Counted from the stretch's first letter, positions 37,303 through 49,163 are shown. The stretch is DNA of 64,000 bases from Cloeon dipterum (GCF_949628265.1 NC_088788.1:8308001-8372000), one strand, 5' to 3'. Translations and numbers: made by a program. Notes: a model not told the origin generated them from the letters alone.

Positions 37303-40300
37303 ATGGTGACCCAACGAAGAAAGCGAGGAAAGTATTTTTGCTAATCTATATCCCAAAAAACTTTGTCGAGTCGGAAGCTATCGATTACTTTCAATTTAAA
37401 CATATCAGAATCTAAAGGTAATAATTTCAACTTTCAATTCAATGTTTTTCTATACAGGCCGTGCGTTTTGATCATACACTACGAGTTTGCCCAATCAGAC
37501 GAAGACCGAAGTGATGACGACAAGATAGACGTCCAAAACATATATTCCACGCTAGAATCAGTCAGTCATCACATTCATGAGATTTCTGCCTCGAAGGAAA
37601 ATTTGCTCGATTTCATCGGTGATGAAGAACAAATCAAGAAAACGTTCAAGCTTCAAGGTTCATCAAAAGGAAATTCAAAAAAATAAAACTAAAATTTCTA
37701 TGTATCTAGGTGAAGAAGCACCCGACCTGTTCATTGTTTTTATTATGACGCATGGAGAGGATACTGGATATTTGCTGGCGTGCACAGAAAAAGGAGCAGA
37801 GTTTTTCACCGTGTCTGAAGTATGCGAACAATTAAAGACGAACCCCATTCTTGGAAACGCTCTCAAGCTTCTCTTTGTTTCGGTATAAATTTAGGTCAAT
37901 AATTTTACTGTCCTGCTCTTAGTGATTATTTCATAGGCATGCCGCGGGGAAATCATGGAAGACGTCATCAATAGCAGGGTGAGAAAAGTATCAAATTCGC
38001 TTCCACAGCGGGGAATGTGGAGCAGTGAGCTCGACGCGAGTAATCCGAAAAATCATAACGCAGTGCGGGTAACAACTGCGCCAGACAGCGACAATTTCGT
38101 CATCATGTATTCCTGCGTCGAAGGTACAAGTTTTACCATCTAACAAACTTTAAATATATTTTTTGCATCTCCACAGGCACATATTCGTTGCGTGATGAAG
38201 GAACGTTGCTAGTTGGTTCCTTCTGTGAATGCTTTAAGAAGTTGGAGAGAGATGTGGGGCTCGATGAGTTTTTGACTCGAATCAAGTGGTACCAACATGA
38301 AGGCAAAACTTTGAAAAAGGGATACGGATCAACACCAGAAGTGAAGATTCTGAAACACAGAAATTTGACTTTGTCCCAGCAGTGCAATGAGAACCAAGGC
38401 GATTTTAGCTACAGGTGGATTTCCAACGCAAATGTTCCTCTTCTGACGCGCAAGGCACATTTCTACATCTCGACCCCAAGCGGGGAAGAAAAATTGCCAA
38501 ATGCCTTGCATAAATATTTTGAGTTTAAAATTAAACACCACGAGAATTTTGAGCAGCTGAAAAGTGCTGGTAAGGTCTTATTTTACATAAATTCCAGATT
38601 TATGATTTTTTTTCAAGTTGTCGATGATTCCAACATAGTGAATGGCTGCGTCCTGATTTGTGTCGTGGCTGAACAGTCCAGGGACAGAGTGAATGGGGAA
38701 ATTTACGTGGAAATAGACGGGAAAAAGATGCCAGCAAAGAAAATCCTAAACACTTTAATTCATCCAGCCACAAAAAACTGGATTGGCAAGCCTAAGATTT
38801 GCATTTTCCTCAACACTCCTCCAGCCATCAGCATTGCGATTGACGGTGCACCGGTGAGTTCCGTCATGTTGTTAAAACACGGCATATTAATTCAGATTTC
38901 AATTTCAAGGCCACGGGGCAAAAATACGAGATTTGTGGGACCATCCATTCTGGATTTCTGACTATTTTTCTTCCTCAAAAAGGTGAATTATACAATTTTA
39001 AATAAACCCAATATATTATTTATTTTAATCTTAGACGCTGTGGATTTGTTTCTTGAAACGCTCAAGGATTTCACTAAACAAGAGAGCGAAGAGCAAAGTG
39101 CCACGTTCCAGCAGTTTTTCTTTAAACTGCTGCAAAAAGCCACACCCGCTAACGGCATTCCGCCAATGATTATCAGCACTCTTCACACAATTCTGGAAAT
39201 GGAATTTCCGTCTCTGATTGCCACTGAGAGCTTCAAAATGACAATGCCAGGACAGTGCTGGGACGTCCCTTTGAAAATCCTTTACCAGATTATCTGCTCG
39301 GGCTTCCAGCGAATCCAGCGTGCAGTTCAGATTTCAAATGAAACAGCTACAGACCTAAGTCTTGACGGAAAATCATCTGTGAGCACCGGAGCCAAGCCAA
39401 TAAGCCATGTTAAAAAGCCAGAAGAGGATACAAGTAAAGAGGAAACGGAGCAGGCGGACCACATCGTGTACTTGGTTTCCGCCGATGCAGGCTCGGGAAA
39501 GTCCAATCTGGTCGAACGCCTGGCAAGCCAGGCCAAAAGATATCGAAGCGTCACTCACATCGACCTGATGATAAACACCAAGTTTCTGAAGAATTTCGAT
39601 TGGAAAAAAGGCTATAAAGCGTTTGTTCAAGAGTATAGAGAGCATATTGGGAAGCCACGGCCGTTCAAATCAGACGAGGTCGTCATTTTGGACGCAATCG
39701 ACGCCTTGCACGGAGACTCACTCGAGAATGTGCTTAAGATGGTGCGACACCTGGCAGAGGACAAAGTCGATCTTTGGATTTTCACCAGACCTGAGAGAGT
39801 GGACACCATAAAGACGAGGCTAGCCGGTGTTTGCATCGTTAGCGTGCTCGAAATGAATGACCTCACCAAGGAGAAAAAGATCAAAATTCTGCAGAGCAGA
39901 GGGTTCAAAGAAGGCCCGATCGAATATATGTTAAACAAAATTGAAGAGGCGCACGCCGACGACCTGACCAGCAATATCGGAATCCTAGATAAGCTGGCCA
40001 CCTTCCCGACTTTATTTTCAGAAACGAAACAAGTCAACGTTTATGAATTGAGCGCCCACGTCGTCGAGTTGGCGATTAAATCGTACTTGGAAAAGCGCAA
40101 AAAAGATTCGGCCATGTGGGCGAGTCATGAGCTGCGTGACAAAATCAAGAAAAATCTGACTGATCTCGCCACCGCGTATTTTACCGGAAATCCTACGGAG
40201 CCGGCAGTCAATGGCAATGCATTTCTTCAGCATTTCGTGGCATACCCGGTGGTTCATGTCAGCGGGACTCTTGCCGCCTACCTCTATATCAGCAAAGGAG

Positions 40301-40416
40301 AAATCAAGAGTGCAGATCAAATTGAACAACTGGCCATTGGGTCAGAGAAGAAAATAATTCTAAAGCGCATGTTTGAAGATGAAAATAAGAATGCGCTTTA
40401 CCAAGAAATGGAATAA
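37303..40416 (+). CDS. Caspase-pseudocaspase-NACHT-like NTPase, copy 1
   Basis: Exons are 37303-37331, 37458-37657, 37710-37882, 37937-38123, 38177-38569, 38618-38853, 38910-38982 and 39035-40416, giving 890 residues in consistent phase. The first caspase domain (about 10-240) has a strand reading CVLIIHYEF, the S1 arginine Arg27, the catalytic His91 (IMTHGE), Cys136 (VSACRGE) and YSLR with Arg202. A second caspase fold (about 260-490) has AE in place of HG in CVLICVVAE and no cysteine after GKPKICIFLNT. A Ser/Glu-rich linker leads to a P-loop NTPase: Walker A ADAGSGKS at 580-587, Walker B VVILDAID around Asp650, and FTRPE at 680-684, like the SRP motif of NACHT domains. No CARD, DED or C-terminal repeats are visible. 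The N-terminus is uncertain: an alternative ATG at 37275 gives a peptide like the other copies but ends in the wrong phase. It is the most divergent copy. A poly(A) signal lies at 40536. Confidence 0.85.
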
Positions 40417-40535
40417 TGCTTCAGCGAGATTGCTATTTGTTGATTAATTTAAAGAAATACTTACGATTATTACTAAACAGTTTGCATTTCCATAAGTGTC
40501 TTTTTTCATCATCATTTTGTTAATTTGTGAAAAAT

Positions 40536-40541
40536 AATAAA
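40536..40541 (+). terminator. Poly(A) signal of caspase-NTPase copy 1
   Basis: AATAAA lies 120 bases after the stop codon of copy 1, in a suitable position for 3' end formation. Confidence 0.5.
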
Positions 40542-40589
40542 ACGTACGTTTGAATTTGTAGTGAAATTTTTACAATTTTCATGCTTATT

Positions 40590-41862
40590 TCATTTGGTGC
40601 CCAATCCTTTTTTCAATAAATTCAGCATAACATCATGCTCGCAAATGTGTAATTTCCGCTTACATCCTGTAACTTTCGTATCGGAGCCAGCCAACCCTGT
40701 GTCCCACCTGATGTGCGTCCGTGGCGGTCCCCACCACATACTTGCGCAATTGTAGTTCATACTCTACCGAATCGGTAGAACTGGACGATAAGCGAGATAC
40801 CTGAACGGACACTTCCACCTCGCTCGACTTCAAGCACTCACTTCAATTATGAAATTCAGTGCGAGAAAAAGAACCATTAATAATTTGTAGAACCGGATTC
40901 AAGGTTTGTGATATATTATTTGTTGTAAACAATTAATGTGCAATTTTTGTGATTTATTTGTTCTACAGTATTGTACTCCTGTTCTTATCTATGAAATACA
41001 AATCTACTGAGGGCTACAACCAAGATTATCATTGCTTATTCTTGACATGTCATATAAAAACATAAATATCAAATATCATGATGATGATTAAAATGACGAT
41101 TAAAAAGGCAAAGAAGCTTTTCCATTCTGGGATTCTCGACTCACCTCCCCACGTCCAACACCCTCTGCCATAAATCTGGTGGAGCGCCTTTCCGTTAACT
41201 TAGTTCGTTGTTCCAGTGAGAGCGGACGGTCACTTTGGCCCATCGTCAGGGCCTGCTCCTGCAGGTAAATATCGCGATTTGAGGTTAATATCGTGATTCC
41301 CGGCTTTATTGTTCCCCTAGAGCAGACCGCACCCCTCTTTTGCCTTCCTTGCCCCTGTGCCCGTGCCGATCCGTTTCACAGCAACATTATCCCAATATAG
41401 TCTCGCATACTCACGAACGCCTCGCGAGGAAATTCATGCTGCGCCGCTAAACAGCTCTGCAGTGCAGGTGGCCTATTTTACCCCTAGTTTGACACAACTT
41501 AAGTGTATTCCCCTGCTCGTCATTTATCTTTTAATCAGATTAAAATTAATTGATTTTCATGATTAGGAAAGTTTGATTGGCATTAGGGAGGGAATATATT
41601 TAGAATCAAGGACGACAATGACACACATGACTTAGACTATAAACAATGAGATAAGATCTAATCAAAATATTGCAAAGAACATTGCAACGCAGTTGAAAAA
41701 AGTCTAAGTTAATATGTTTTTAAATAGCATGTAAAATCAATTCAACGATCAAACATATCCAGTTGGTTAAAAATTAAATTAATTTCATTTAATTCAATTA
41801 TTTCACTGATCACTAATAATACAAAAAAGCGGTATGTTCAAAGCGAACAGGTCGCTAAGCGT
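40590..41862. repeat. Duplicated spacer, left copy
   Basis: This segment downstream of copy 1 is related, block by block, to 57240-58035 downstream of copy 2. Shared blocks include TTTTTCAATAAATTCA, AACATCATGCTC, GCTGCGCCGCTAAACAG, TGCAGGTGGCCTATT and, at the end, CAAAGCGAACAGGTCGC. No gene is seen inside. A patch around 41100-41480 is GC-richer. Confidence 0.7.
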
Positions 41863-42865
41863 CGGCCAATCAAGATAAAGTCAAGTCGGACTAGGCTTTA
41901 TCAAGGTTCGTAAACTTTGCAATGCGCAAAAATCCAGCTGGTAAAACCACCAGTTTTTGAGTTTTTCCACGTTTTTCATTTTGCGCCAAAAATAAGAACT
42001 GTTATAAAATAGCGATGAGAGCTTTATAAGATTGTCGGTCTATTGGTCGTGAAACAAGGGACTTTTATATACTTATTTTGTAAAAAAACAAACATAAAAA
42101 CAACAGCATCGACATTTCCGCGTTACGAGCCTGAATATTTTTTGAAAAAAATAACATCATCTATATTTGCAAAGTATAACAGAACTTGAAATTTTCTCCT
42201 GCGCATTATTAGCTATCGTTAATGACACTTCAATTTTAAGTCTAACAACCAAAATGATAAGATACCGCGGGACGTATTAATAAGTACGAGCGGATTGCAC
42301 TCAGCCTCAATATCAGCAAAACAAGGGGATTCACAAGAACATGATTTCTGCGCACTATCATTGGTAATTTATATTTAATTTTTAAGAGTATATCATTCTT
42401 AGATTTTTCACAATGTCTGTTCACTGATTATTGTGTTCGTCTAACTAAGCAGTCAAAAAAAACCCTGGCTCCTGGGTTGAAGACTCGATCAAAGTTTTTA
42501 ATGTGGGGAATTATGGCTTTTTAACATTTTAATAACTCTCTCCTTTTAGTCCAATCATTTTCACACAGATTCCTTCTAAAGCTAAATTAAAAGTCTTAAT
42601 TTTGGTTCACGGGGTTTGATAGCAAGGGATAATTCCTCAAATGAAAAAAAACATGTTTTGGAGACCTAAGTAACTACTATTTTGTTGTTATTTTCATGAC
42701 CATATTTTGTTTGTAATTAGAGCTCTTGCGTTTATCCTTGGAATTCAGCTAAACTAACAAACCTGCTATTGAAGAAGACAGCGATGAATATAAAACAAGA
42801 GGTATGCAACAGTGGAAGAAATATCGGATAAAATGAATTATCGTTTCAAATTAATAGAAGATCAG
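41863..42865. other. Spacer upstream of the caspase-like exons
   Basis: AT-rich, with no supported gene. A short open piece at 42745-42800 (EEDSDEYKTR, then a GTATGC donor) might be another small exon of the following gene, but it has a stop just upstream and no clear acceptor. Confidence 0.4.
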
Positions 42866-43002
42866 ACTCAAAAACTGCACATGATGGGAAGGAAGGAGCT
42901 GCACTTCTTGAAAAAGAACAGCATGAAGGGTTCGAATTGTCTGAATTGTTACAAATATTGAAGGACATCGACAGAAACTCTAAATTTTTTTTGTTTGCTT
43001 CG
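42866..43002 (+). pseudogene. Caspase exon relic or diverged exon (catalytic-His exon homologue)
   Basis: An acceptor (GATCAG|ACTC) and a donor (GCTTCG|GTAAAG) bound 137 bases with phases 1 to 0, the same as exon 4 of caspase-NTPase copy 2 (exon 3 of copy 1). The translation contains AHDGKEG, LSELLQILKD and KFFLFAS, which align with THGEDTG, VSEVCEQLKT and KLLFVS of copy 1. The core strand before the His is missing (nine codons shorter). No ACRG exon follows before 43247, so the piece cannot form an active caspase as it stands. It is either a decayed paralogue or an upstream exon of the IAP gene. Confidence 0.55.
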
Positions 43003-43246
43003 GTAAAGGACACTACAATTTTGTTTACTTTTGAGATTAACTGACATGGTGACATAGCACATGAGGTAAAGCACACATACTGAAAAGAAAAGTTGAGGTA
43101 AAACTCGAAGCTTTTTCAAGATGAGCGATTTGTAAAAACGAAGACCAACATGGAAAGCCCTGCTTGCATCGTAGGAGGTCAGTGAATTCATTACGTTAAT
43201 TATAGCATTCTGTTAGAACTGATTTTTATTAATTTTTCTCTAATAG

Positions 43247-43573
43247 TTGTGAAGTCGTGCTACAAATTTTTAAGCTGCGTCCTCATATGCGACGTGGCCG
43301 AACAGTCCAGAAACAAAAAAACCCAAATAATGTATGTGAAGGACATGCAGATAAATATTTATTGCTTAGAACCCATTTTAAGTAAACGATATTATAATAT
43401 ATTTTTTCACATTTCTTTAAAAATAAACGAAAAAATTCGCAATAAAGATGACACTGTTATTATGGGTTATAATTGCAATGAAAATATGAGCAATTTTTTC
43501 CATTTATCCGAAATGGAAACTTTAAAAAAGAAAGTCCGCCAACTCTGCAAAGAAAAATGGGACATTGAGAAAG
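43247..43573 (+). CDS. Pseudocaspase-like exon, possibly 5' coding exon of the IAP gene
   Basis: The acceptor CTAATAG|TTGTG and donor GAGAAAG|GTAAAA bound 327 bases, open throughout, phase 1 to phase 1. The start reads SCVLICDVAEQSRN, nearly the same as GCVLICVVAEQSRD in the second caspase domain of copy 1. The end (LSEMETLKKKVRQLC) joins in phase to the first IAP exon at 43632. That exon begins with a segment (SVPVFMMRHVYKDELLL) resembling the last strand of a caspase small subunit. A 109-codon open frame in AT-rich DNA argues for constraint. I infer that it may belong to the IAP transcript; transcript data would decide. Confidence 0.5.
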
Positions 43574-43657
43574 GTAAAAAATACAACTTTTCACATATTG
43601 TGCAATAAAATAATTACATAACATTACGTAGGTGATCACACATCCGTCCCTGTTTTT

Positions 43658-45652
43658 ATGATGAGGCATGTATACAAAGACGAATTATTGTTAAGCGACC
43701 AGGCTGTTGGACTGTTTAAGAATGGGCAAAATGAAGACGAAAATGGATTATTTGAAGAAGATGGATCAGATAGAAAGGAGGGAGAACTAAACGCATCGCT
43801 GTCAAACCATCGTGATTACTTTGTCAACGGGCATTTGCACAAAAAGCTAAACCTGGATTTTGCCCTGCACCGATATTTTACGTTTCGAGAAGAGATCGAC
43901 CATACGAAGAAATTAAAATTAGCTCAAAGTGGTTTCTTCTACGTGAACGACGATAAAAGCATACAGTGCCACTACTGTTTCCTGCTACTTCCATTTTTAC
44001 ACTTCGACGGCTGCGAATTGAACCATGACAAAGCAAACGAAGGAAATGCATCAGCCTTGTGCGAAAGTAAAATTAGGTATGTTTTAATTACTTGCTCGAA
44101 GTCTTTGAGTTACCATATCTCTGTCTATAGGGAAAAATGCCATTTAATGGAGGGAGAAAATGTCCTCGACGTCCCGATCTTAAATCCCAGCAACTACATT
44201 TTTGAGTCACACCGACTGTACTCATTTTTGTCAGCGAATTGGCTAAATGCGTTCGTAAGCGCCTTTGACCTTGCGAAACATGGATTTTATTTCACTGGTG
44301 ACGAAGACAGCTGCAGATGCATGTTTTGCAAGCTGGAAGTCAGGGGCTGGGAGCTAGGAGACACGGCGGAGGGCGAACACCGACGCTGGAATCCTCACTG
44401 CCCGTTTTTGCAACCAGGCAATCAAACTGGAAATGTCCCCATCGGCCTAGAATTGAGTTTCTCTTCGCACGACAGTTTAAGCAACCCCTTTGTGCCGACT
44501 CCGATAACTAAATGTAAGTGAATATTCGTTAATATTTTCTAGGGTTTGGATTTTAATAGGGTTGTTTATATTTTCTGAGTATTACTTTATTCAAACACCG
44601 AATTTGCACGAAATATGCAAATTCTAGAGTTTTGATTGACTCTTTAAACAATCATCTTAATCCTTCTTAAGTGTTAAAAATCAATCCCTTTATCTGCAAT
44701 TTATTTAGGCTTCTAAAAATTAATTTTTTTGGTGTTTTTAAATAATTTTTCAGACTAATTTTGGCGCCAGTGAATTTTTAGGTTAGTAAAAATTGTTCCA
44801 ATTTTAATTCTGAACCACTTAGTAAGATTTACGGCCTTCCAATTTATTTTTGAACACGAATTTCTACGGTCACATCCCAAAATTTAAAGGAAAAAGGACG
44901 ATTTCGTGAATTTTCATAAATAATTTGTATTGTAATATCTGATTTTAGACGGACCCCATTTAAAATTGTGCAAAAACACGAAGCAGAACGTTTTGATTGA
45001 GGCACTAGGCATCACACCGATCGGGGACATGAAATACCGGCAGTATAGAACTTTGCAGTCGAGAGAACATTCATTCAAATCGTGGCCGAAACAGATTTCC
45101 CAAACGCCAGATGTACTCTGTGCTGCAGGATTTTTCTACACTGGTGTGTGTTCGCCAAACGAACAATGACTGCAATAATTTATTGCATCTCCTCTTAAAA
45201 GGATCCGGAGACCGAGTCATCTGTTTTCAATGCGGAGGAGGTTTGAAAGACTGGCACCCCGACGACAGTCCATGGATTGAGCACTCCAAATGGTTCAGCT
45301 CGTGTCCATATTTAAATATCAAAAAAGGAAAGAAGTTCATCGATCACATAATTCGCACCAACAAAGAGCAAGAATCCTTGGCCAGTGACAAAACAGCAAT
45401 GTAATTTCCTAATCAAATTTCACCCTAATCCTTGAGAGGGAAAAACATTTATTCAACTAATAAATAATCTTCAAATTCAGAGAATCCCCCGTGCGTGGAA
45501 GTTTGCAGTGCTGGGTGTGCAAAAGCCAAGCTTCAAATTACGTCAACCTTCCTTGCGGACACATCACCAGCTGTGTCAACTGCGTTGCAAAAGAAACCAC
45601 TTGTAGAGCGTGTGATGGCAAAATACTTGCATACATAGAAGTCTTCCTTTAA
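43658..45652 (+). CDS. Inhibitor of apoptosis protein, three BIR domains and a RING finger
   Basis: Exons are 43632-44076 (first internal ATG at 43658), 44131-44513, 44949-45143, 45202-45400 and 45481-45652. From that ATG the protein has 455 residues. BIR1 is atypical: LAQSGFFYV and CHYC are present, but the spacing to the last His and Cys is irregular. BIR2 (HGFYFTGDED, CMFC, 16 residues, H, 6 residues, C) and BIR3 (AAGFFYTG, CFQC, 16 residues, H, 6 residues, C) are canonical zinc-binding domains. The C-terminal RING follows the IAP pattern, with CWVC, LPCGH and CRAC. Known IAPs bind caspases through BIR domains and ubiquitinate them through the RING in the cytosol. Its position between caspase-NTPase genes suggests, but does not prove, that it regulates them. 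The start may lie further upstream, in the caspase-like exon ending at 43573. Confidence 0.88.
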
Positions 45653-45824
45653 AAATCTGATAGAAATTGGTAGGCACATTGAAATATTAAGATTAAATAA
45701 TTATAATTATTAATTCACTTGTTAATATATACAGTTTTTTTTATTTCTTGTGTGATATGTGATAATATATTATCAAGGGGTTACTTATATATTGCATTGT
45801 TAGAGTTGCAATTTAAGATGTCAG

Positions 45825-45830
45825 AATAAA
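45825..45830 (+). terminator. Poly(A) signal of the IAP gene
   Basis: AATAAA lies about 170 bases after the IAP stop codon, in AT-rich DNA. Confidence 0.45.
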
Positions 45831-47630
45831 ACATGTCAATTTTAGTAAGTAAGAACATAACGTGCCCAACATGAAGCTATTATATTAATCACTAAATGGA
45901 TACAAATTGTTATATTGCGATATATAGAATTTTTAATTAAAATTAACACATTAAAACCTATTATAAGTAATGGAAAAAAACTCCTCATTGACTTGTTAAG
46001 GTGAAATTTGTACGATCTATAGAAATCAAGCCGTTGGCTTGCATTGTTCAGCGAATGATTTGTGTGAACTTGCTATTACGAATGCGAGCGAGTTAGGGGG
46101 TGAAATGCGGGTTGATTTGTTCCTTCGTTTGATTCTCTCGATTACAATGACGATTTCATTCGGATTTTTGGAAGGACTACTCTTGGCTGTCCGACTCGCT
46201 ACTTTTGGTGGTTTGAATTTTTCCAGCGTTTCTCGACTCCTCTAATGAGGCCCTTGCAACCATGTTACTGGAACGTAGATTGGATCGCTTTAAGGTGGTT
46301 GATTATCTCAGATAATAATAAACAGATAAATAAATAACTGGAATTTTCAAGCGTATCAAACGGTATAGCAATACCAGGAATATCCTCGAATATGCTCGAT
46401 CCCAGCGGGGACCAGATTCGTGCGATGCGCAGGCGTCCGGTGGAGTATGGCGCGAAAAAACGGTCAAGTGAAAATGCGCGAAAAGAAGCAAGTTTTGGTC
46501 AATATTGCGACATAATTAGCATTACTTGTACCAATTGTGACTTTTGGATCATAAAAACAAACTCTTGACACTCGTGCAGGAATCCAAAGAGAGCTTTTTG
46601 TTTCCCACATTCAGACGCCATCTTGGATCTGCGCAAAGCGAACCAATTTTATCGCACATCTGGCCCCCGCTGCTCGACTACATAATCGAGCGCCATGTAA
46701 AAATACGGAAGCCAAACATAATTTTGGCAGGTTGGCTGTATTCCTCTTTTATGCGACATTACTTATTTAAAATTAGTTGTCTCCACCTGCTTTAGTTTTA
46801 AGATCTAATTTATATCTTGATGAGTTTACAGCGGAAAAGCTTAAATAAACCAGCGATTTTTGCCGATGGTAAAACTTTAGACTCTGGAGAGGCATCTTCT
46901 GGTTGCGTCTGCAATTTGAATTTAAAAATCTCAATGTTTATTCTCTGCAGCGGGCGGAAAAGCCATGTGCAGACGACTTTCATTCTTATCAGTATATTGC
47001 ACTGTTCTAAAATACACAATCTTGTGGTTTTCCTACAACGCTAATTTTGACGTAATTCCAACTTTTGAGGGATAAAACCAACTTCCTTTTGGAGAATTCT
47101 AAATATATTTTGAATTTTAAATAAGGTTAAAACACGTAATTCCAAAAATTTATTACGATTAATAATTTATTTTTAGAACGAATTTCTACTTGAAGTATGA
47201 TATTTAAAGGAAGTGGTTGTCATTTTGTGGTCATGGCTCCGTTTAACAGCTATAAATGCTAACACTCTCAGTTTACATTTTCCTTGTGAGCAGCACTTAC
47301 ATTAAAATAGAGAAATTTCAAGTTTACTGCTGCTTCCATTTTTTCCTCACGAAGGTATTTCTATTTCTATATCAGAGAGTATTCCATGTGCAAGTGAGTT
47401 TAAAAAAATTAATTGTGCTATCGGTTTAATCAAGAAAATTGCATTATGTATAGTTTTTTTTCACTGTGCAACCAAGTTGCAAATTAAATTTTATCACAAT
47501 TTTTGCTTAAATAATATAATAGTGTTAATCGCATTTAATCAAATTTTATTTTTGGCATTTCTTTAACATTTCATGCACGTTATATTGCGTAAATTTATAT
47601 ACCTACAACGCAATGTTTCTATTAGGGAAA
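45831..47630. other. Intergenic DNA between the IAP and lectin genes
   Basis: A short plus-strand open frame at 46039-46245 contains a hydrophobic stretch, and another at 46544-46795 is basic. Neither has recognisable domains or splice anchors. The region just before 47631 is presumably the lectin promoter and leader, and a splice acceptor-like TTTCTATTAG precedes the ATG. Confidence 0.4.
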
Positions 47631-48776
47631 ATGTCGGTATTGCGGCTACTTTGGCTCGTCTGTTTTTGCTCGGTGGTTGCACTTGCAAGACCCCCAATTT
47701 TGTGAGTCACGATTTTATCTAAAAAAATTTTGAATGATTTGATTTTTAATGCATCTTCATTTCTGTTACATCCAAACCAGCGACCACTACTATAGAAAGT
47801 TGTCTCAAAACCAAGGCCACATCAACAATCAAGAAGCGAAATATGTAACACTGATTTGAATTTGATTTCAATATTTCTCTTACTCAATTTATCTTGCACA
47901 GCGAGAGATGGATTCTGCCATTAAACAATTGCAGTACAAGGTGGGCGCCAGGAAGCAAAGTCTATTGTAACAATATATATTTATAGAATAAATTTTATTT
48001 TGTCTCCAGTATGATTTCTTGTTGACCGTGATTAGGAAGCTCTCACAAGAACAGGAGGTGTTAAATAGAGAGGTGAAATGTTTATTTATGTTTATACAAA
48101 TATATAGCCCTTCAAATCATATGAAAAAAGTAACAGGGCATAAAAGAAACTAACTTTAATTATTAAAATGTATTTTTTTCAGTTGGAAGAACAGCGCCAG
48201 TCAAAACGTGAGTATCGCTATATTTAATATTTTAATCTGAGAACTGATGCATTTTCCAGGATGGGTTGAAGCAACGCTGGCAAACGGAAAAAGCTACAGA
48301 TTTTCCCTCGAAAAAGTGAGTTCTGGGCAAAAATAAATAATTTCTCTTAATTTCTATTGTCACGCTGCACAGAAAACGTGGCAAGAGGCAAAGGAAAGCT
48401 GCGAGAAGAACGGTATGCGCTTGGCAAGCCCGAAAACTCAGAGAGAAGTCACTATCCTGCACCAAAAACTGAAGGAATTGGAGCCAGGTTATAATCGATT
48501 AATTAAATTTTAGAGCTCACATCAATTTAGCATTAATTATTTACAGAATCTGGATTTTGGCTCTCGGCATCGGACGTGGGACTGACGAATACCGATTTTC
48601 AGTGGCTGGACGGCGAAAAGTTGCCCCTCGACAGTTCTTTGTGGGAGAAGGAGAGGCTGAACGCCCCTCTTAATTACGGCAAGACCGCAAAATCCTGCGT
48701 TTTTATCAGGAAAATACTAGACGATAAACTGTATGAAGAAAAATGCTCCGACTACACCAATTTCATTTGTGAATAA
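47631..48776 (+). CDS. Secreted C-type lectin with coiled-coil stalk
   Basis: Exons are 47631-47701, 47781-47844, 47902-47940, 48010-48072, 48183-48207, 48260-48315, 48373-48487 and 48547-48776, giving 220 residues in phase. A signal peptide (MSVLRLLWLVCFCSVVALA) is followed by a short linker. A helical, heptad-like stalk comes next (about 45-90; IKQLQYKYDFLLTVIRKL). Then comes a C-type lectin domain with the cysteines of the two usual disulfides (ESCEKNG, KSCVFI, EKCSDY, FICE), a WLSASD motif and QWLDG. No EPN or QPD calcium-site triplet is visible, so calcium-dependent sugar binding is doubtful. Such proteins act outside the cell in pathogen recognition or agglutination in insects. The stalk suggests oligomerisation. 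A poly(A) signal lies at 48898. Confidence 0.88.
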
Positions 48777-48897
48777 CTTAATTATGCACATCTTAATTCA
48801 CAATTCTTATTTAAAAAAAATTCTGATTTTAATTTGTTTATTTTCTTGGATTTTTTACATTTCATTGCACCTCTTTTAAAATGAAATATATGATATG

Positions 48898-48903
48898 AAT
48901 AAA
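48898..48903 (+). terminator. Poly(A) signal of the C-type lectin gene
   Basis: AATAAA occurs about 120 bases after the stop codon. Confidence 0.5.
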
Positions 48904-48935
48904 GCATTTGATTAAAACTGTTGAAAAATAGAATT

Positions 48936-49163
48936 TTATTTAGATTTAAAATTATGAAGTTGTAAATTTTCAAAAATCAGGTTATTTGACACGTATAAGG
49001 AAAATATTTTCGCTTTAATACCACTTCCTCGACCGTCAAAGAACATGCGCTTGTTGTCCGTAGGCGACAAGGCTGGAAGCACTATCAGCACGAGATCTTT
49101 CCTCATTGCAGCGCCCAGAGCCACAAAGTTTTGAGGAGACGTTTTGAAGGCATAAATCTCCAT
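48936..49163 (-). CDS. Small minus-strand open frame, unknown
   Basis: The minus strand reads 75 codons from ATG at 49163. The first half is GC-richer and coding-like (YAFKTSPQNFVALGAAMRKD, then LVLIVLP); the second half fades into AT-rich sequence. I recognise no family. The part at 49020-49080 is related at the DNA level to the last 60 bases of the window (63940-64000), where the same block again lies downstream of a gene of this cluster. It could be the 3' exon of a small gene or a relic carried along by duplication. Confidence 0.35.
   Translation of the reverse strand: MEIYAFKTSPQNFVALGAAMRKDLVLIVLPALSPTDNKRMFFDGRGSGIKAKIFSLYVSNNLIFENLQLHNFKSK

Noticed and set aside
37363-37460. Upstream extension of the copy 1 caspase frame through 37363-37457
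   Set aside because: The acceptor CTATACAG at 37450-37457 matches the splice site at the same place in copies 2 and 3, and the extension shows no similarity to them; it is most likely intron.
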